From contig CADBQP010000002.1 in NCBI GenBank assembly GCA_902796835.1, positions 1-62,240 of the forward strand: DNA of 62,240 bases. The letters run 5' to 3'. How positions within the stretch are numbered: position 1 is the first letter of the stretch; every line of letters starts with the position of its first letter. Shown one piece after another: positions 54,606-62,240 of the stretch. This DNA is from an uncultured Bacteroidales bacterium (GTDB taxonomy: Bacteria > Bacteroidota > Bacteroidia > Bacteroidales > Bacteroidaceae). The notes below the pieces were generated by a model. It did not search any database and was not told the origin of the DNA. It saw only the letters and a program-made list of their open reading frames with translations. A program made the translations under genes and the position numbers.

Positions 54606-57600
54606 TTATTTTACCAAAACTTTCTTGCCATTCACAATGTAGAGTCCCTTTTGGGCTTTTTCTACGCGGCGTCCCTGCAGGTCGAATATCTGGCCGTCCT
54701 GCTGTGCCTCGGTCTGTGCGCTTTCAATGCCGGTGAGTCCGCCAAAGTTGAGCGACACGGCCTGCACGCTCGAACCGAAGTAGGTGGAGGGCAGATAGGC
54801 CTTATCGGCGCCAAGGGTGAGGGAGCTCATCTTATAGAACTTCGGAGTTGTTTCGCCACGCTTATAGGCCAAGATGAAGCCATCGACGGGGCTGCTGCCG
54901 TTGCCGGGCACGAGCACATTGCCCGTGAGGGTCTCTGCCGTTGAAGTGGCGAGCAGGGGAATTTCTACGCCATTTTTGGCCTTAACAACCACGCCGGCGC
55001 CACTGGGCACCACTCTGGTGTCAACCTCTGTCATGGTTACTTCGGCAGTGCTGCCGCCAGCTTCCACCTTATATACGGTTACGTCGTCGGGCAACTGCAC
55101 ATCGGCGCCCGTAGCATTGGCGTAGCTCATGTAGACATCGGCTTCGCCCACGGCATTGCTGTTAGCAATAGCGTCGGGGTTGAGCATGGTGAGGGTGGCG
55201 GGGTTCACCACTTCGAAGCGCCACTGGTTGGCATTTTCTGGGCCTTCCCACACTGTCACACCATCGGCAAAGGTACCCGTTTGGGCAGCTTGGTTAAGCA
55301 ACTTGCCGGCAGTGGTGGCCGTTGCCACGGTTTTAAAGTTTAAAGCCGTGGTGGCAGCTATAGCGAGGTTCACTGCTTCGTTGGACATGGCGATAGTGAT
55401 CACCGAGTTGGTTCCGGGAATGCTTACATACTTGCCGTTGGCAAGGTTTTGCAGCGTGAAGTTGTCACCCACCTTCTTGAGTTTCCAATAGGTGTAGGCC
55501 GGATTGGCTGAAATGGCCGTATGCGTGAGTCGGGCACCGTCGGTGGTGGTGGCCAGCTTGGCCGAGTTTCCGCGGGATACAACGAAGTAGGTCTGTCCGT
55601 CCACAAATTCTATGGGGGTTCCTGCCTTGTAAGCAGCAATCAGGGCATCGAGGTTGCTCTCGCTTTGAGCACCGGCATAGGCGTTTATGGCCGTATTGAA
55701 CTCGTCTTGATTGGAGAGTGAACCTACGTTGTTGGCCAGTGCGCCGTAATAGACGTACACTGAATCGAGCTGGAATTCAATAGCATGGAGTGTGCTGCCA
55801 TTATCTGAATCGGTATATGTGGCAAGGCTGTTGGTTCCGTTGTTGTAGTTCAGATATGATGAGCTGCCGCTTGCAGCGTCCTTAATCCAGAAGCAAGGCT
55901 TGCCGTCGGCCGCACTCGAGGGGAAAATGTCAAAAATGGTGGCAGTGGCTGAACCAAGCTGGGCATTGGCTCCGGCAGCCACGCTCAGGGCCTTTCCGTT
56001 GCGGTTGTAGATTTGATAGCCATCCGTCGGGCTTCCAACGAAGCACCACAAGTTGTCGTTGCTGTCGATGTCATAGGTGTCGGCACCGGTCACACCGCCG
56101 GCTCCGTTGTCCTTGAGCCAATAGGTGCCTGCGTCGTGCAGGCGGAAGGCGTACCACGCTGTGCCGGCGGCAAACTCATAGGTGCTTCCGTTGAGTGTGG
56201 GAGCCGGTGATTCCTCGATGCTAGCAGCAAAGGTGGTGGCAGCCGCATTGGTATATTTGAACACGATGGGGTCGCCGTCGGTAACCGAAGAAATGGTCCA
56301 GCCCGAAATGGCAGGAGCGCTCTCGGTGGTAGCCGTAACAAAGGCTGCGCCCGAACGGAGCACCGTGCCGGCGGGAGTCTGACACACGTAGTTCGACTGC
56401 TCTACGGCTGTAAACGTAAAGAGCGAACCGCCGTCGAAACCGGTTTCGCCGTTGTAGAATCCCATGTTGTTAGTGCCGCCACCATGATTGCTGAAGTAGT
56501 AGGTGGTGCCGCTGCCGTTGTCGGCAGTAATATTATAGGTGTTGTTGAGCGTCGAAACCTTCGAAACGGTCCAGGTGCGAGCTTCGGCCTCGGTCGAGGT
56601 TGCGGTCACCTTGGTGTTGCCTTCCACAAACTCCACTTCCTTCCAGAACTTGTTGTCGCCATCTTGTGCGGCCGTAATCTTGTATCCCGCTCCGTCTTTC
56701 TTCACCTTCCAAATCTGGGTGGCATCGCCCGACCATGTCTGGGGGTTCACGTTGTTGCCATTCTGAGTCATGGCCACAATGCCATCTCTTCCGGGCAGGG
56801 CTATGCGGTAGTATTTGCTTTCGCTCAGCTCGTTGCCATCCATGTCGGTCACGGCGGGAGCATCTACAGCCGTCAGAATGGTGGCATACTGAGGCCCGTA
56901 GCCGTCTTGAACCCAGTTTTCGTTGGCTCCGCCGTTAGGATAGGCGGCAATGCGCTGGTTTGTGAGTGTGTAGGTGTCGGTGCTGTTGGCAGCAAGGGCT
57001 GTGGCGAAATAGAGGTAATACACCGTACCGCCCTTGAGGAGCACTGGTTTGTCAAAGAAATAGCGAGTGGCAAGTTGGTCATAAGTACCTGCCTGCATAT
57101 AAGGATTATTTCTTGATACGGCTAAAGCTTCGTTCTTTGTCAAAGAACCAGCAGAAGGCTTTTCGCTTACTATCAGGTAGGCTGCGTTATTGCTGTTATA
57201 GTTGTTATTGTCGCCTCCCGAGCTGGTCCAAAGATCAAAGAAGTCCATTGTGTAGTACTCCTGAGTCGATGGCGTAGTAACCATAACATTGCTATAGTTA
57301 CCTTGAGTTTTATTTACTGTTGGGAAGAGAGTCCAAGCTTCTGTTGTTATGCTCTTGTTTTCAGGTACAACAATTACGCTCATTCCCGTAATACATAGCC
57401 AATTGGGCGTAGCGCTGTTGGCATGAATAGTAAACGTTGTGCTGTTGGCGTTAATACCGTTAGCCGTAAAACCGATATTCTTATCTATTCCAATGGCTTT
57501 TGTGGTTCCATCCACCGTCACGTTGTAAGTGCAGCCAGAGCTATTCGCACGGAAGTTAATGTCGTATGCCACGATGTTGTAGCCCGTGGGGGCCGTAATC

Positions 57601-57872
57601 GTTACATTTTCATCCACATTGCCCGCGCTGGGTTTTACGGTAAGACTATATCCATACCATGCTGCCCTGTCCACTTCGGCTGCAGAAACCGTAAGTCCTT
57701 CCAAACCTGAGGCAGCATTGGAAGTGAACATGGTCTTTCCTGAATTAAGAGCACCATACGTGTCTGGGGTTAGGCGCCCGTCGTTCACCGTGACAGTAAC
57801 AGCCTGTGCCCATGCCCCCACCGAGAACAGGAGTCCCAGAAGGAGCGTAAAAAAAAATGTAGTTTTTCTCAT
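54606..57872 (-). CDS. Large secreted protein with sorting tail (paralogue 1)
   Basis: A 1088-residue protein of unknown function. Signal peptide MRKTTFFFTLLLGLLFSVGAWA. The body is rich in Asn, Thr, Gly, Ala and beta-strand-like repeats with recurring aromatic phrases (TQIWKVKKDGAGYKITAAQDG, AWYAFRLHDAGTYWLKDNGAG, NLWCFVGSPTDGYQIYNRNGKALSV, YTYWKLKKVGDNFTLQNLANGKYVSI) that look like ricin/beta-trefoil-type modules. The C-terminus FDLQGRRVEKAQ plus KGLYIVNGKK is a sorting tail identical to that of the plus-strand paralogue. A surface adhesin or glycan-binding role is inferred only from repeats and export. Confidence 0.8.
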   Translation of the reverse strand: MRKTTFFFTLLLGLLFSVGAWAQAVTVTVNDGRLTPDTYGALNSGKTMFTSNAASGLEGLTVSAAEVDRAAWYGYSLTVKPSAGNVDENVTITAPTGYNIVAYDINFRANSSGCTYNVTVDGTTKAIGIDKNIGFTANGINANSTTFTIHANSATPNWLCITGMSVIVVPENKSITTEAWTLFPTVNKTQGNYSNVMVTTPSTQEYYTMDFFDLWTSSGGDNNNYNSNNAAYLIVSEKPSAGSLTKNEALAVSRNNPYMQAGTYDQLATRYFFDKPVLLKGGTVYYLYFATALAANSTDTYTLTNQRIAAYPNGGANENWVQDGYGPQYATILTAVDAPAVTDMDGNELSESKYYRIALPGRDGIVAMTQNGNNVNPQTWSGDATQIWKVKKDGAGYKITAAQDGDNKFWKEVEFVEGNTKVTATSTEAEARTWTVSKVSTLNNTYNITADNGSGTTYYFSNHGGGTNNMGFYNGETGFDGGSLFTFTAVEQSNYVCQTPAGTVLRSGAAFVTATTESAPAISGWTISSVTDGDPIVFKYTNAAATTFAASIEESPAPTLNGSTYEFAAGTAWYAFRLHDAGTYWLKDNGAGGVTGADTYDIDSNDNLWCFVGSPTDGYQIYNRNGKALSVAAGANAQLGSATATIFDIFPSSAADGKPCFWIKDAASGSSSYLNYNNGTNSLATYTDSDNGSTLHAIEFQLDSVYVYYGALANNVGSLSNQDEFNTAINAYAGAQSESNLDALIAAYKAGTPIEFVDGQTYFVVSRGNSAKLATTTDGARLTHTAISANPAYTYWKLKKVGDNFTLQNLANGKYVSIPGTNSVITIAMSNEAVNLAIAATTALNFKTVATATTAGKLLNQAAQTGTFADGVTVWEGPENANQWRFEVVNPATLTMLNPDAIANSNAVGEADVYMSYANATGADVQLPDDVTVYKVEAGGSTAEVTMTEVDTRVVPSGAGVVVKAKNGVEIPLLATSTAETLTGNVLVPGNGSSPVDGFILAYKRGETTPKFYKMSSLTLGADKAYLPSTYFGSSVQAVSLNFGGLTGIESAQTEAQQDGQIFDLQGRRVEKAQKGLYIVNGKKVLVK

Positions 57873-57945
57873 TGCTAATTAGAATTTATTAATTGTTTGT
57901 TGTCTTCTTGCCAAAGGGAAATGGAACTAAGTACGCGATTTGTCA
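57813..57945 (-). repeat. Inverted repeat arm 1 (leader plus first 60 nt of coding)
   Basis: Covers the 73-nt leader (57873-57945, beginning TGACAAATCGCG on the minus strand) and the first 60 coding bases of paralogue 1. It matches arm 2 at 58367-58500 in inverted orientation; in the 60 coding bases I count three differences. Confidence 0.9.
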
Positions 57946-58116
57946 CAACAATGAACTAATTTTAGGATAACAGATTTGTTTGCTTTGCTCTGATTTGTAG
58001 GATTTCTCGCCGTAGGCGACTAAATGTCTGTGCGCGCATTGTTATATTTTGATTCAATAAGTTCTCCGTTTCTTAAAAAAATCTTTAAAAACTTTTTTTC
58101 TTCAGAAATAACCCCG

Positions 58117-58124
58117 TAAATTTG
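58117..58124 (+). promoter_or_regulatory. Promoter-like box between the inverted repeats, facing paralogue 2
   Basis: TAAATTTG (TAnnTTTG) in the unique 57946-58366 segment, preceded by a T-run at -33. It points toward the 58441 gene with a ~310-nt leader. No equivalent box was found on the minus strand of the segment. Confidence 0.45.
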
Positions 58125-58366
58125 CCGGCAGAAACGAAGAAGAGCCACCGTAAACCAGTGGTCTCGGAAGCGATAAATGCCAGAAACACAGTGACATACG
58201 AACTGCAGAGACACCCTCAGACAAGGTGCTCTGTTGCGCGTTAGTCTTTTGTGCGCCCGTGCGCAGGTGCGTAATAAGTATGCGCAATAACAACAATGGA
58301 GCAAGGGGGTTTGCTCACACAGGCAAAAACCCCTCTGAAAAGTTACAGCGGCTTAGTGCCGAAAGT

Positions 58367-58500
58367 TGACAAATCGCGTTACTTAGTTCCATTTCCCTTC
58401 GGCAAAAAGACAATAAACAACTAATAAATTTTAATTAGCAATGAGAAAAACTACATTTTTGTTAACGCTCCTTCTGGGACTTCTGTTCTCGGTGGGGGCA
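58367..58500 (+). repeat. Inverted repeat arm 2 (leader plus first 60 nt of coding)
   Basis: The 74-nt leader (TGACAAATCGCG...TAATTAGCA) and first 60 coding bases of paralogue 2, the inverted partner of 57813-57945. The leader differs by only a few transitions and one inserted T. Confidence 0.9.
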
Positions 58501-61500
58501 AAGGCTGACAACACGGTGACCGTGACTACCGGAAGTAAGCTTTGGAGCGAGTATGGCTCTTTTACTCAGTACACGTCTGTCAACTGGGGCGGAACATGGA
58601 AATCCACTGACAACAGTGTCTGTGTGCAGAGTGCCACGAATGGTTATATTAACCGTAATGCCAGTCAAATGGCTTATAATGGCACGGGTAACAAAATGTC
58701 GTACACCATTTGGACGCCTGCTGACGATGTAATGATTACTGGCTACACCATTACTTTTACGAGCAATGCTGCAAGCGGCAATTCTGTGATTACAGCTGGC
58801 ACGCAAAGCGTCACTTCTACCGGAAGTGCCAACGAACAAACATTGACAGTATCGGGCATCTTTACTCACTTCACCCAATTCTCGGTGGCTACCAACCATG
58901 CCAACGTAAAAGAGTTCACGATTACCACGACCACCCTTCCAGCCCAGACGGCCGAAGGCTACTATCTGATAAACAACCCTTGGTCAAGTTATAACGGATG
59001 GTTGTATGCCAACTCGAGCGAGCCAACAAAACTTTGGAAGAAACTCCTGACTGGCACTCGCGCCGACTTGCTGACCGATGAGAATAATATTTGGAAGGTG
59101 ACGCAAAACGGTAGTTATTATACTTTCTACAACATTGGTGCCAATCGTTATATATCGAATTTCAGCACAGCAAACTCTGAAAGCCTTTCTAAAAGCGGTT
59201 ATGACGTAAACTTACTCAACGCCACAGCCTCCAGCGACGCCGAAATCTTCGTTTCTGCCGACCGCTCGGCTGTAGCAGCAGGGGCCTTAAGCTTCCGGGC
59301 CATGTCTAAAGCAGCCAACTGCTATCTCGAAACTTATAGTTCGCAAGGTTACGCAGTTAACTACGTAGGTTTCCATAGTAGCAACGACGACGGCAATGCC
59401 TTCGTGCTCTACAGATGCTATAAAGTTACGTTCAGCAATTCGGCTGAAACATTGAAGACCATCTACCACGAATCGGGCTCTTCGACAGGTTTCGACGCCA
59501 GCGAATTTGACGGATGCACCTTCAGCATCGGCGGCGTAGTGAAGACGGCCGACGAAGTGGCTGCCGCCATTCAGGCACAGACCGAAAACGACCTGGAAGT
59601 GGTTGTTGCAAACGCTCTGGCCAACTCTATTACCAGCGCTACCGAAATTGAGACCAACAAGGTGTATACTCTCACCACTGCTCGCGGTTATCTGCAAAGC
59701 CGAAGCGAGAGCAACAGATATGCCGCATGGACTCCCACAGGCACTGCCAACGCAGAAACCCCAGCTAACCAGTGGGCCTTTGTTACGGTGGATGGCGGCG
59801 CCAACTATTATCTCTATAATGTAGGCACAAAGCGCTTCATCGCTTCTCAACTTGGCACTTCCAACATGCTCGACAATACTTATACGGCCCACGCCGTAAC
59901 AGTGAGCACCACTGGCGACGCCACCTATCCCATTAACCTGAAGGATGGAGACTGGACATTCAATTCAAGTAACAACAACCTTCTTATCGATGATTGGAAT
60001 TATGCCGACGATGGCAACAAGTGGAAGGTGCAGGCTGTGAATGGCATTACTTTCGACGCCACCGAAGCCCAGACCATGCTGAATTCGATTCTCAACGCTA
60101 CTCCCTTCGAAGTTTCGACCTCGCTCACTGGCGGCCCCAACCAAACGAAGTGGTACTACATGTCGATGCGTCCTGCCGATGGCAACAACGGATACTTTGC
60201 CTACGTGCCCGACAATTACGACTATAGCAGTCCCACCAATGTGCCTCTCGCCACGACAACAGGTGCTAAAGAACTGACCGACAACTACCTGTGGTGCGTC
60301 ATGGGCGATGCTCAGAATGGCTACCAGCTCTTCAACAAGGCTGCAGGTGCCAGCAAGGTATTCGTCTTCGACGGTGGTGGCAAGATAAAGGACCTTACGG
60401 GCAACGAAACGGCCTCTAAATTCTACCTGGCCCTGGCCAACACAAACCTCGGCAATGGCTCGCCCACCATGGTATTTAAAAACACCACCAACCGCCCCAA
60501 CCGCCAGAGTAATTCCATTGCTTCATGGAATTACTCCGATACGGGCTCGGAATTTCATTTCGAACGCGTAAACTTCCAAACACTGCTGGCCACCTACACT
60601 GAGCCTGCTGCCAACTGCGTGGGCTACGTCAACAGCTTCAATGCTACCGACGGCCCTGCCATCATCACTGCAGCCAGCACGGTGAACGACCCAGCCACCT
60701 ACAATGCAGTTGTTTCGGGCGCCGAGGCTGCTAAGATACAGAAGGTTGAGAATGCCTACTATCACATCGTGAGTGCCTATCCCGAATATGAAAAGAAACA
60801 AGGAGGAGTAAAGAAAGCCCTCTTCTATAACGGCACACGCATAGAATGGAAAACATTCGATGCCAACGACGGAGCCTTCAAGTTCCAACTCAAGAAGAGC
60901 GGAGATAACTGGGGCATTTGGAGCGTGGAAGCTGGAAAATATCTGGTGACAAATGCTGACGATGCCAACAATTTGGGCGACAGCTTCACGGCCTACTCGT
61001 TCAACGATCTTGGCTATGCCCAGTTCAACCTGAGCGACGGCACAGGTTTGCTCCATACCGCAGGACACAACAGCGGCTCGGGCACGAGCGGAAACATCAC
61101 CCGATGGAATGGAGGACTGAATACAGCATCATCATGGTATCTCGTTCCCGTCACCGAGACTCTGAGCATCATTGACCCCGATGCAGTAGGCACTGGTGAA
61201 GACGTTTACCAAACCTTTGCCAATGGCTACGATTGCGAGATTTCGAATGCCGACGTATACTACATCACCGGCCAAAACGCCAATTCAGCCCAGATAGCAC
61301 AAGCCACCGGCAACTATGTGCCTGCCGGCACTGGTGTCATCCTCAAGGGTGCCAAGAGCGCCACAGTGAGCGTAACACCCTACAGCGGCGCAAGCTTCGA
61401 CAGCAACCTGACTTCGAGCAACCTGCTGGTGGCCGGCGACGGCACCACCAACGTGGCTCAGGGCAACTACATGCTGGCCTACAACAGCACCGACACACAA

Positions 61501-61740
61501 GCCCGCTTCTACCCCATCGGCGCAAGCGGATATGTAGTGCCTGCCAACAAGGCCTATCTGCCCTCGGGAGGCAGCAGCACCAACATCCTCTCGCTCACCT
61601 TCGGTTCGCTCACCGGCATCGAAACAGCAACCCAGGCACAGCCCGGGCAGAAAGCAGTATTCGACCTGCAGGGACGCCGCGTAGAAAAAGCCCAAAAGGG
61701 ACTCTACATTGTGAATGGCAAAAAAGTGCTTGTGAAATAA
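58441..61740 (+). CDS. Large secreted protein with sorting tail (paralogue 2)
   Basis: A 1099-residue paralogue of the 54606-57872 protein. Signal peptide MRKTTFLLTLLLGLLFSVGAKA. The body has the same kind of repeats (ENIWKVTQNGSYYTFYNIGANRYIS, NQWAFVTVDGGANYYLYNVGTKRFI, YLWCVMGDAQNGYQLFNKAAGASKV, FKFQLKKSGDNWGIWSVEAGKYLV), likely beta-trefoil or similar binding modules. Late region DVYQTFANGYDCEISNADVYYITGQ and PAGTGVILKGAKSATVS parallels PSGAGVVVKAKNG of the other copy. Tail FDLQGRRVEKAQ plus KGLYIVNGKK is identical. The signal peptide, late region and tail are best conserved while the middle has diverged, as expected for surface proteins under diversification. Confidence 0.8.
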   Translation: MRKTTFLLTLLLGLLFSVGAKADNTVTVTTGSKLWSEYGSFTQYTSVNWGGTWKSTDNSVCVQSATNGYINRNASQMAYNGTGNKMSYTIWTPADDVMITGYTITFTSNAASGNSVITAGTQSVTSTGSANEQTLTVSGIFTHFTQFSVATNHANVKEFTITTTTLPAQTAEGYYLINNPWSSYNGWLYANSSEPTKLWKKLLTGTRADLLTDENNIWKVTQNGSYYTFYNIGANRYISNFSTANSESLSKSGYDVNLLNATASSDAEIFVSADRSAVAAGALSFRAMSKAANCYLETYSSQGYAVNYVGFHSSNDDGNAFVLYRCYKVTFSNSAETLKTIYHESGSSTGFDASEFDGCTFSIGGVVKTADEVAAAIQAQTENDLEVVVANALANSITSATEIETNKVYTLTTARGYLQSRSESNRYAAWTPTGTANAETPANQWAFVTVDGGANYYLYNVGTKRFIASQLGTSNMLDNTYTAHAVTVSTTGDATYPINLKDGDWTFNSSNNNLLIDDWNYADDGNKWKVQAVNGITFDATEAQTMLNSILNATPFEVSTSLTGGPNQTKWYYMSMRPADGNNGYFAYVPDNYDYSSPTNVPLATTTGAKELTDNYLWCVMGDAQNGYQLFNKAAGASKVFVFDGGGKIKDLTGNETASKFYLALANTNLGNGSPTMVFKNTTNRPNRQSNSIASWNYSDTGSEFHFERVNFQTLLATYTEPAANCVGYVNSFNATDGPAIITAASTVNDPATYNAVVSGAEAAKIQKVENAYYHIVSAYPEYEKKQGGVKKALFYNGTRIEWKTFDANDGAFKFQLKKSGDNWGIWSVEAGKYLVTNADDANNLGDSFTAYSFNDLGYAQFNLSDGTGLLHTAGHNSGSGTSGNITRWNGGLNTASSWYLVPVTETLSIIDPDAVGTGEDVYQTFANGYDCEISNADVYYITGQNANSAQIAQATGNYVPAGTGVILKGAKSATVSVTPYSGASFDSNLTSSNLLVAGDGTTNVAQGNYMLAYNSTDTQARFYPIGASGYVVPANKAYLPSGGSSTNILSLTFGSLTGIETATQAQPGQKAVFDLQGRRVEKAQKGLYIVNGKKVLVK

Positions 61741-61765
61741 ATTTTTAAGAAAATACGAAGAAATT

Positions 61766-61918
61766 ATGAAAAAGTATATCCAACCCACTTGTTTGGTTAT
61801 CAACCTTGTTCCCGAGCGCATCATTGCCCAAAGCATTGAAAAGGCTTCCGAGAATTTCAACGAGGGAAGCATGAAGTTCAGCCGTCGCCGCCTCTGGAGC
61901 GATGACGAGGAGGAATAA
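61766..61918 (+). CDS. 50-residue small protein ending FSRRRLWSDDEEE (copy 2)
   Basis: Begins 25 nt after the stop of paralogue 2 (MKKYIQPTCLVINLVPERIIAQS) and ends KFSRRRLWSDDEEE, the same 13-residue end as copy 1. The gap length matches the other side (24 nt). A strong terminator follows 26 nt later, so large gene plus small gene form one transcript. Function unknown; a Arg-rich then acidic end could mediate an electrostatic contact, which is speculation. Confidence 0.75.
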   Translation: MKKYIQPTCLVINLVPERIIAQSIEKASENFNEGSMKFSRRRLWSDDEEE

Positions 61919-61944
61919 AAGCTCTCCTTGCTAATTGACACAAA

Positions 61945-61988
61945 AAAATCCCCGCCCGCAAACGTGCATGTTTGCAGGCGGGGATTTT
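61945..61988 (+). terminator. Strong hairpin terminator after the small-protein gene
   Basis: AAAATCCCCGCC (61945-61956) pairs with GGCGGGGATTTT (61977-61988), with an inner GCAAAC/GTTTGC stem. Closely related to the hairpin at 82-129. The remaining 61989-62240 holds two further small GCTGCC/GGCAGC-type hairpins (about 62010-62032 and 62052-62070) and no gene I can support. Confidence 0.85.
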
Positions 61989-62240
61989 CTTTCATTAACC
62001 CCAGCCCGCTGCCACAATTATAGCGGCAGCTACGAGGAAAGCTCAGAGGGGCGCTGCCACGCGGCAGCGTTTCCTCTTCGCTTTCTTGTGTTTGGATTTA
62101 CGTTTTTTCTGAGGTTTTCTAAGTTTTTGTTGTTTCGTTTAGAATAAGTTTTATTGTAAGCGCGCTTACAGGGTGCTTCTCCGGTCCCTGCGACCTTCGC
62201 TCGAAGAGAGTTCCCGCTCACGATGTTCTCCACCCGCGCC

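Noticed and set aside
62030-62233. 67-codon minus-strand open frame at the window end
   Set aside because: Low-complexity Asn/Lys/Arg composition, overlaps hairpins, no homology recognised; may be non-coding leader of a gene outside the window.

Overview
The window looks like a chromosome segment of a Prevotella-like member of the Bacteroidales. Evidence: TAnnTTTG -7 promoter boxes, several with a TTTG -33 box 17-20 bp upstream; GldH and short C-terminal sorting tails of the type IX secretion kind (DLQGRRV...KGxYIVxGKK); Oar-type and plain TonB-dependent receptors; a eukaryote-type NADP isocitrate dehydrogenase; single-subunit glycyl-tRNA synthetase; and the gene string parA-parB-DUF5683-lytic transglycosylase-Rsh. 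No phage, plasmid, insertion sequence or CRISPR array was seen.

Layout. 0.4-6 kb: a small outer-membrane barrel, then a tight operon of thiL, a secreted CotH-family protein, a membrane metallophosphoesterase and an acyltransferase. 6-14.6 kb, minus strand: a complete citrate lyase set (citD, E, F, X and a citC-citG fusion) running straight into aconitase and isocitrate dehydrogenase, so that citrate lyase is joined to the citrate-to-2-oxoglutarate steps. 14.8-20 kb: a TraX-like membrane protein, a DAACS carboxylate symporter, an outer-membrane protein and an SF1 helicase. 19.9-24.3 kb: GH29 fucosidase, GEVED-like protein and GH16 glucanase. 24.5-33 kb: lpxB and surE on the minus strand, then parA/parB, DUF5683, lytic transglycosylase and Rsh. 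33-43 kb: a 1477-residue papain-like surface protease divergent from a small lipoprotein, DUF4298, an Oar-type TonB receptor and a nucleotide pyrophosphatase-like enzyme. 43.8-49.5 kb: a FeoA-FeoB fusion, a TonB receptor and an FKBP lipoprotein. 49.5-54 kb: glyS, tRNA-Pro(GGG), an aldose epimerase, gldH and ricT.

54.4-61.9 kb is the most unusual region. Two large secreted paralogues point away from each other. They share an inverted repeat of about 133 bp covering leader and signal-peptide codons, identical C-terminal tails, and a tiny downstream protein ending in FSRRRLWSDDEEE. The unique segment between the repeats carries a promoter-like box facing only one of them, which suggests (inference) an invertible or recently duplicated surface-protein locus.

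A second unexplained pattern is an intergenic repeat with an exact 21-bp period (core GGCTCAACTGTTTAAA). It occurs at six places, usually as two direct units followed by an inverted half-unit, always outside genes and mostly 20-190 bp upstream of a gene start. A seventh site has the same 21-bp architecture with a different stem sequence.
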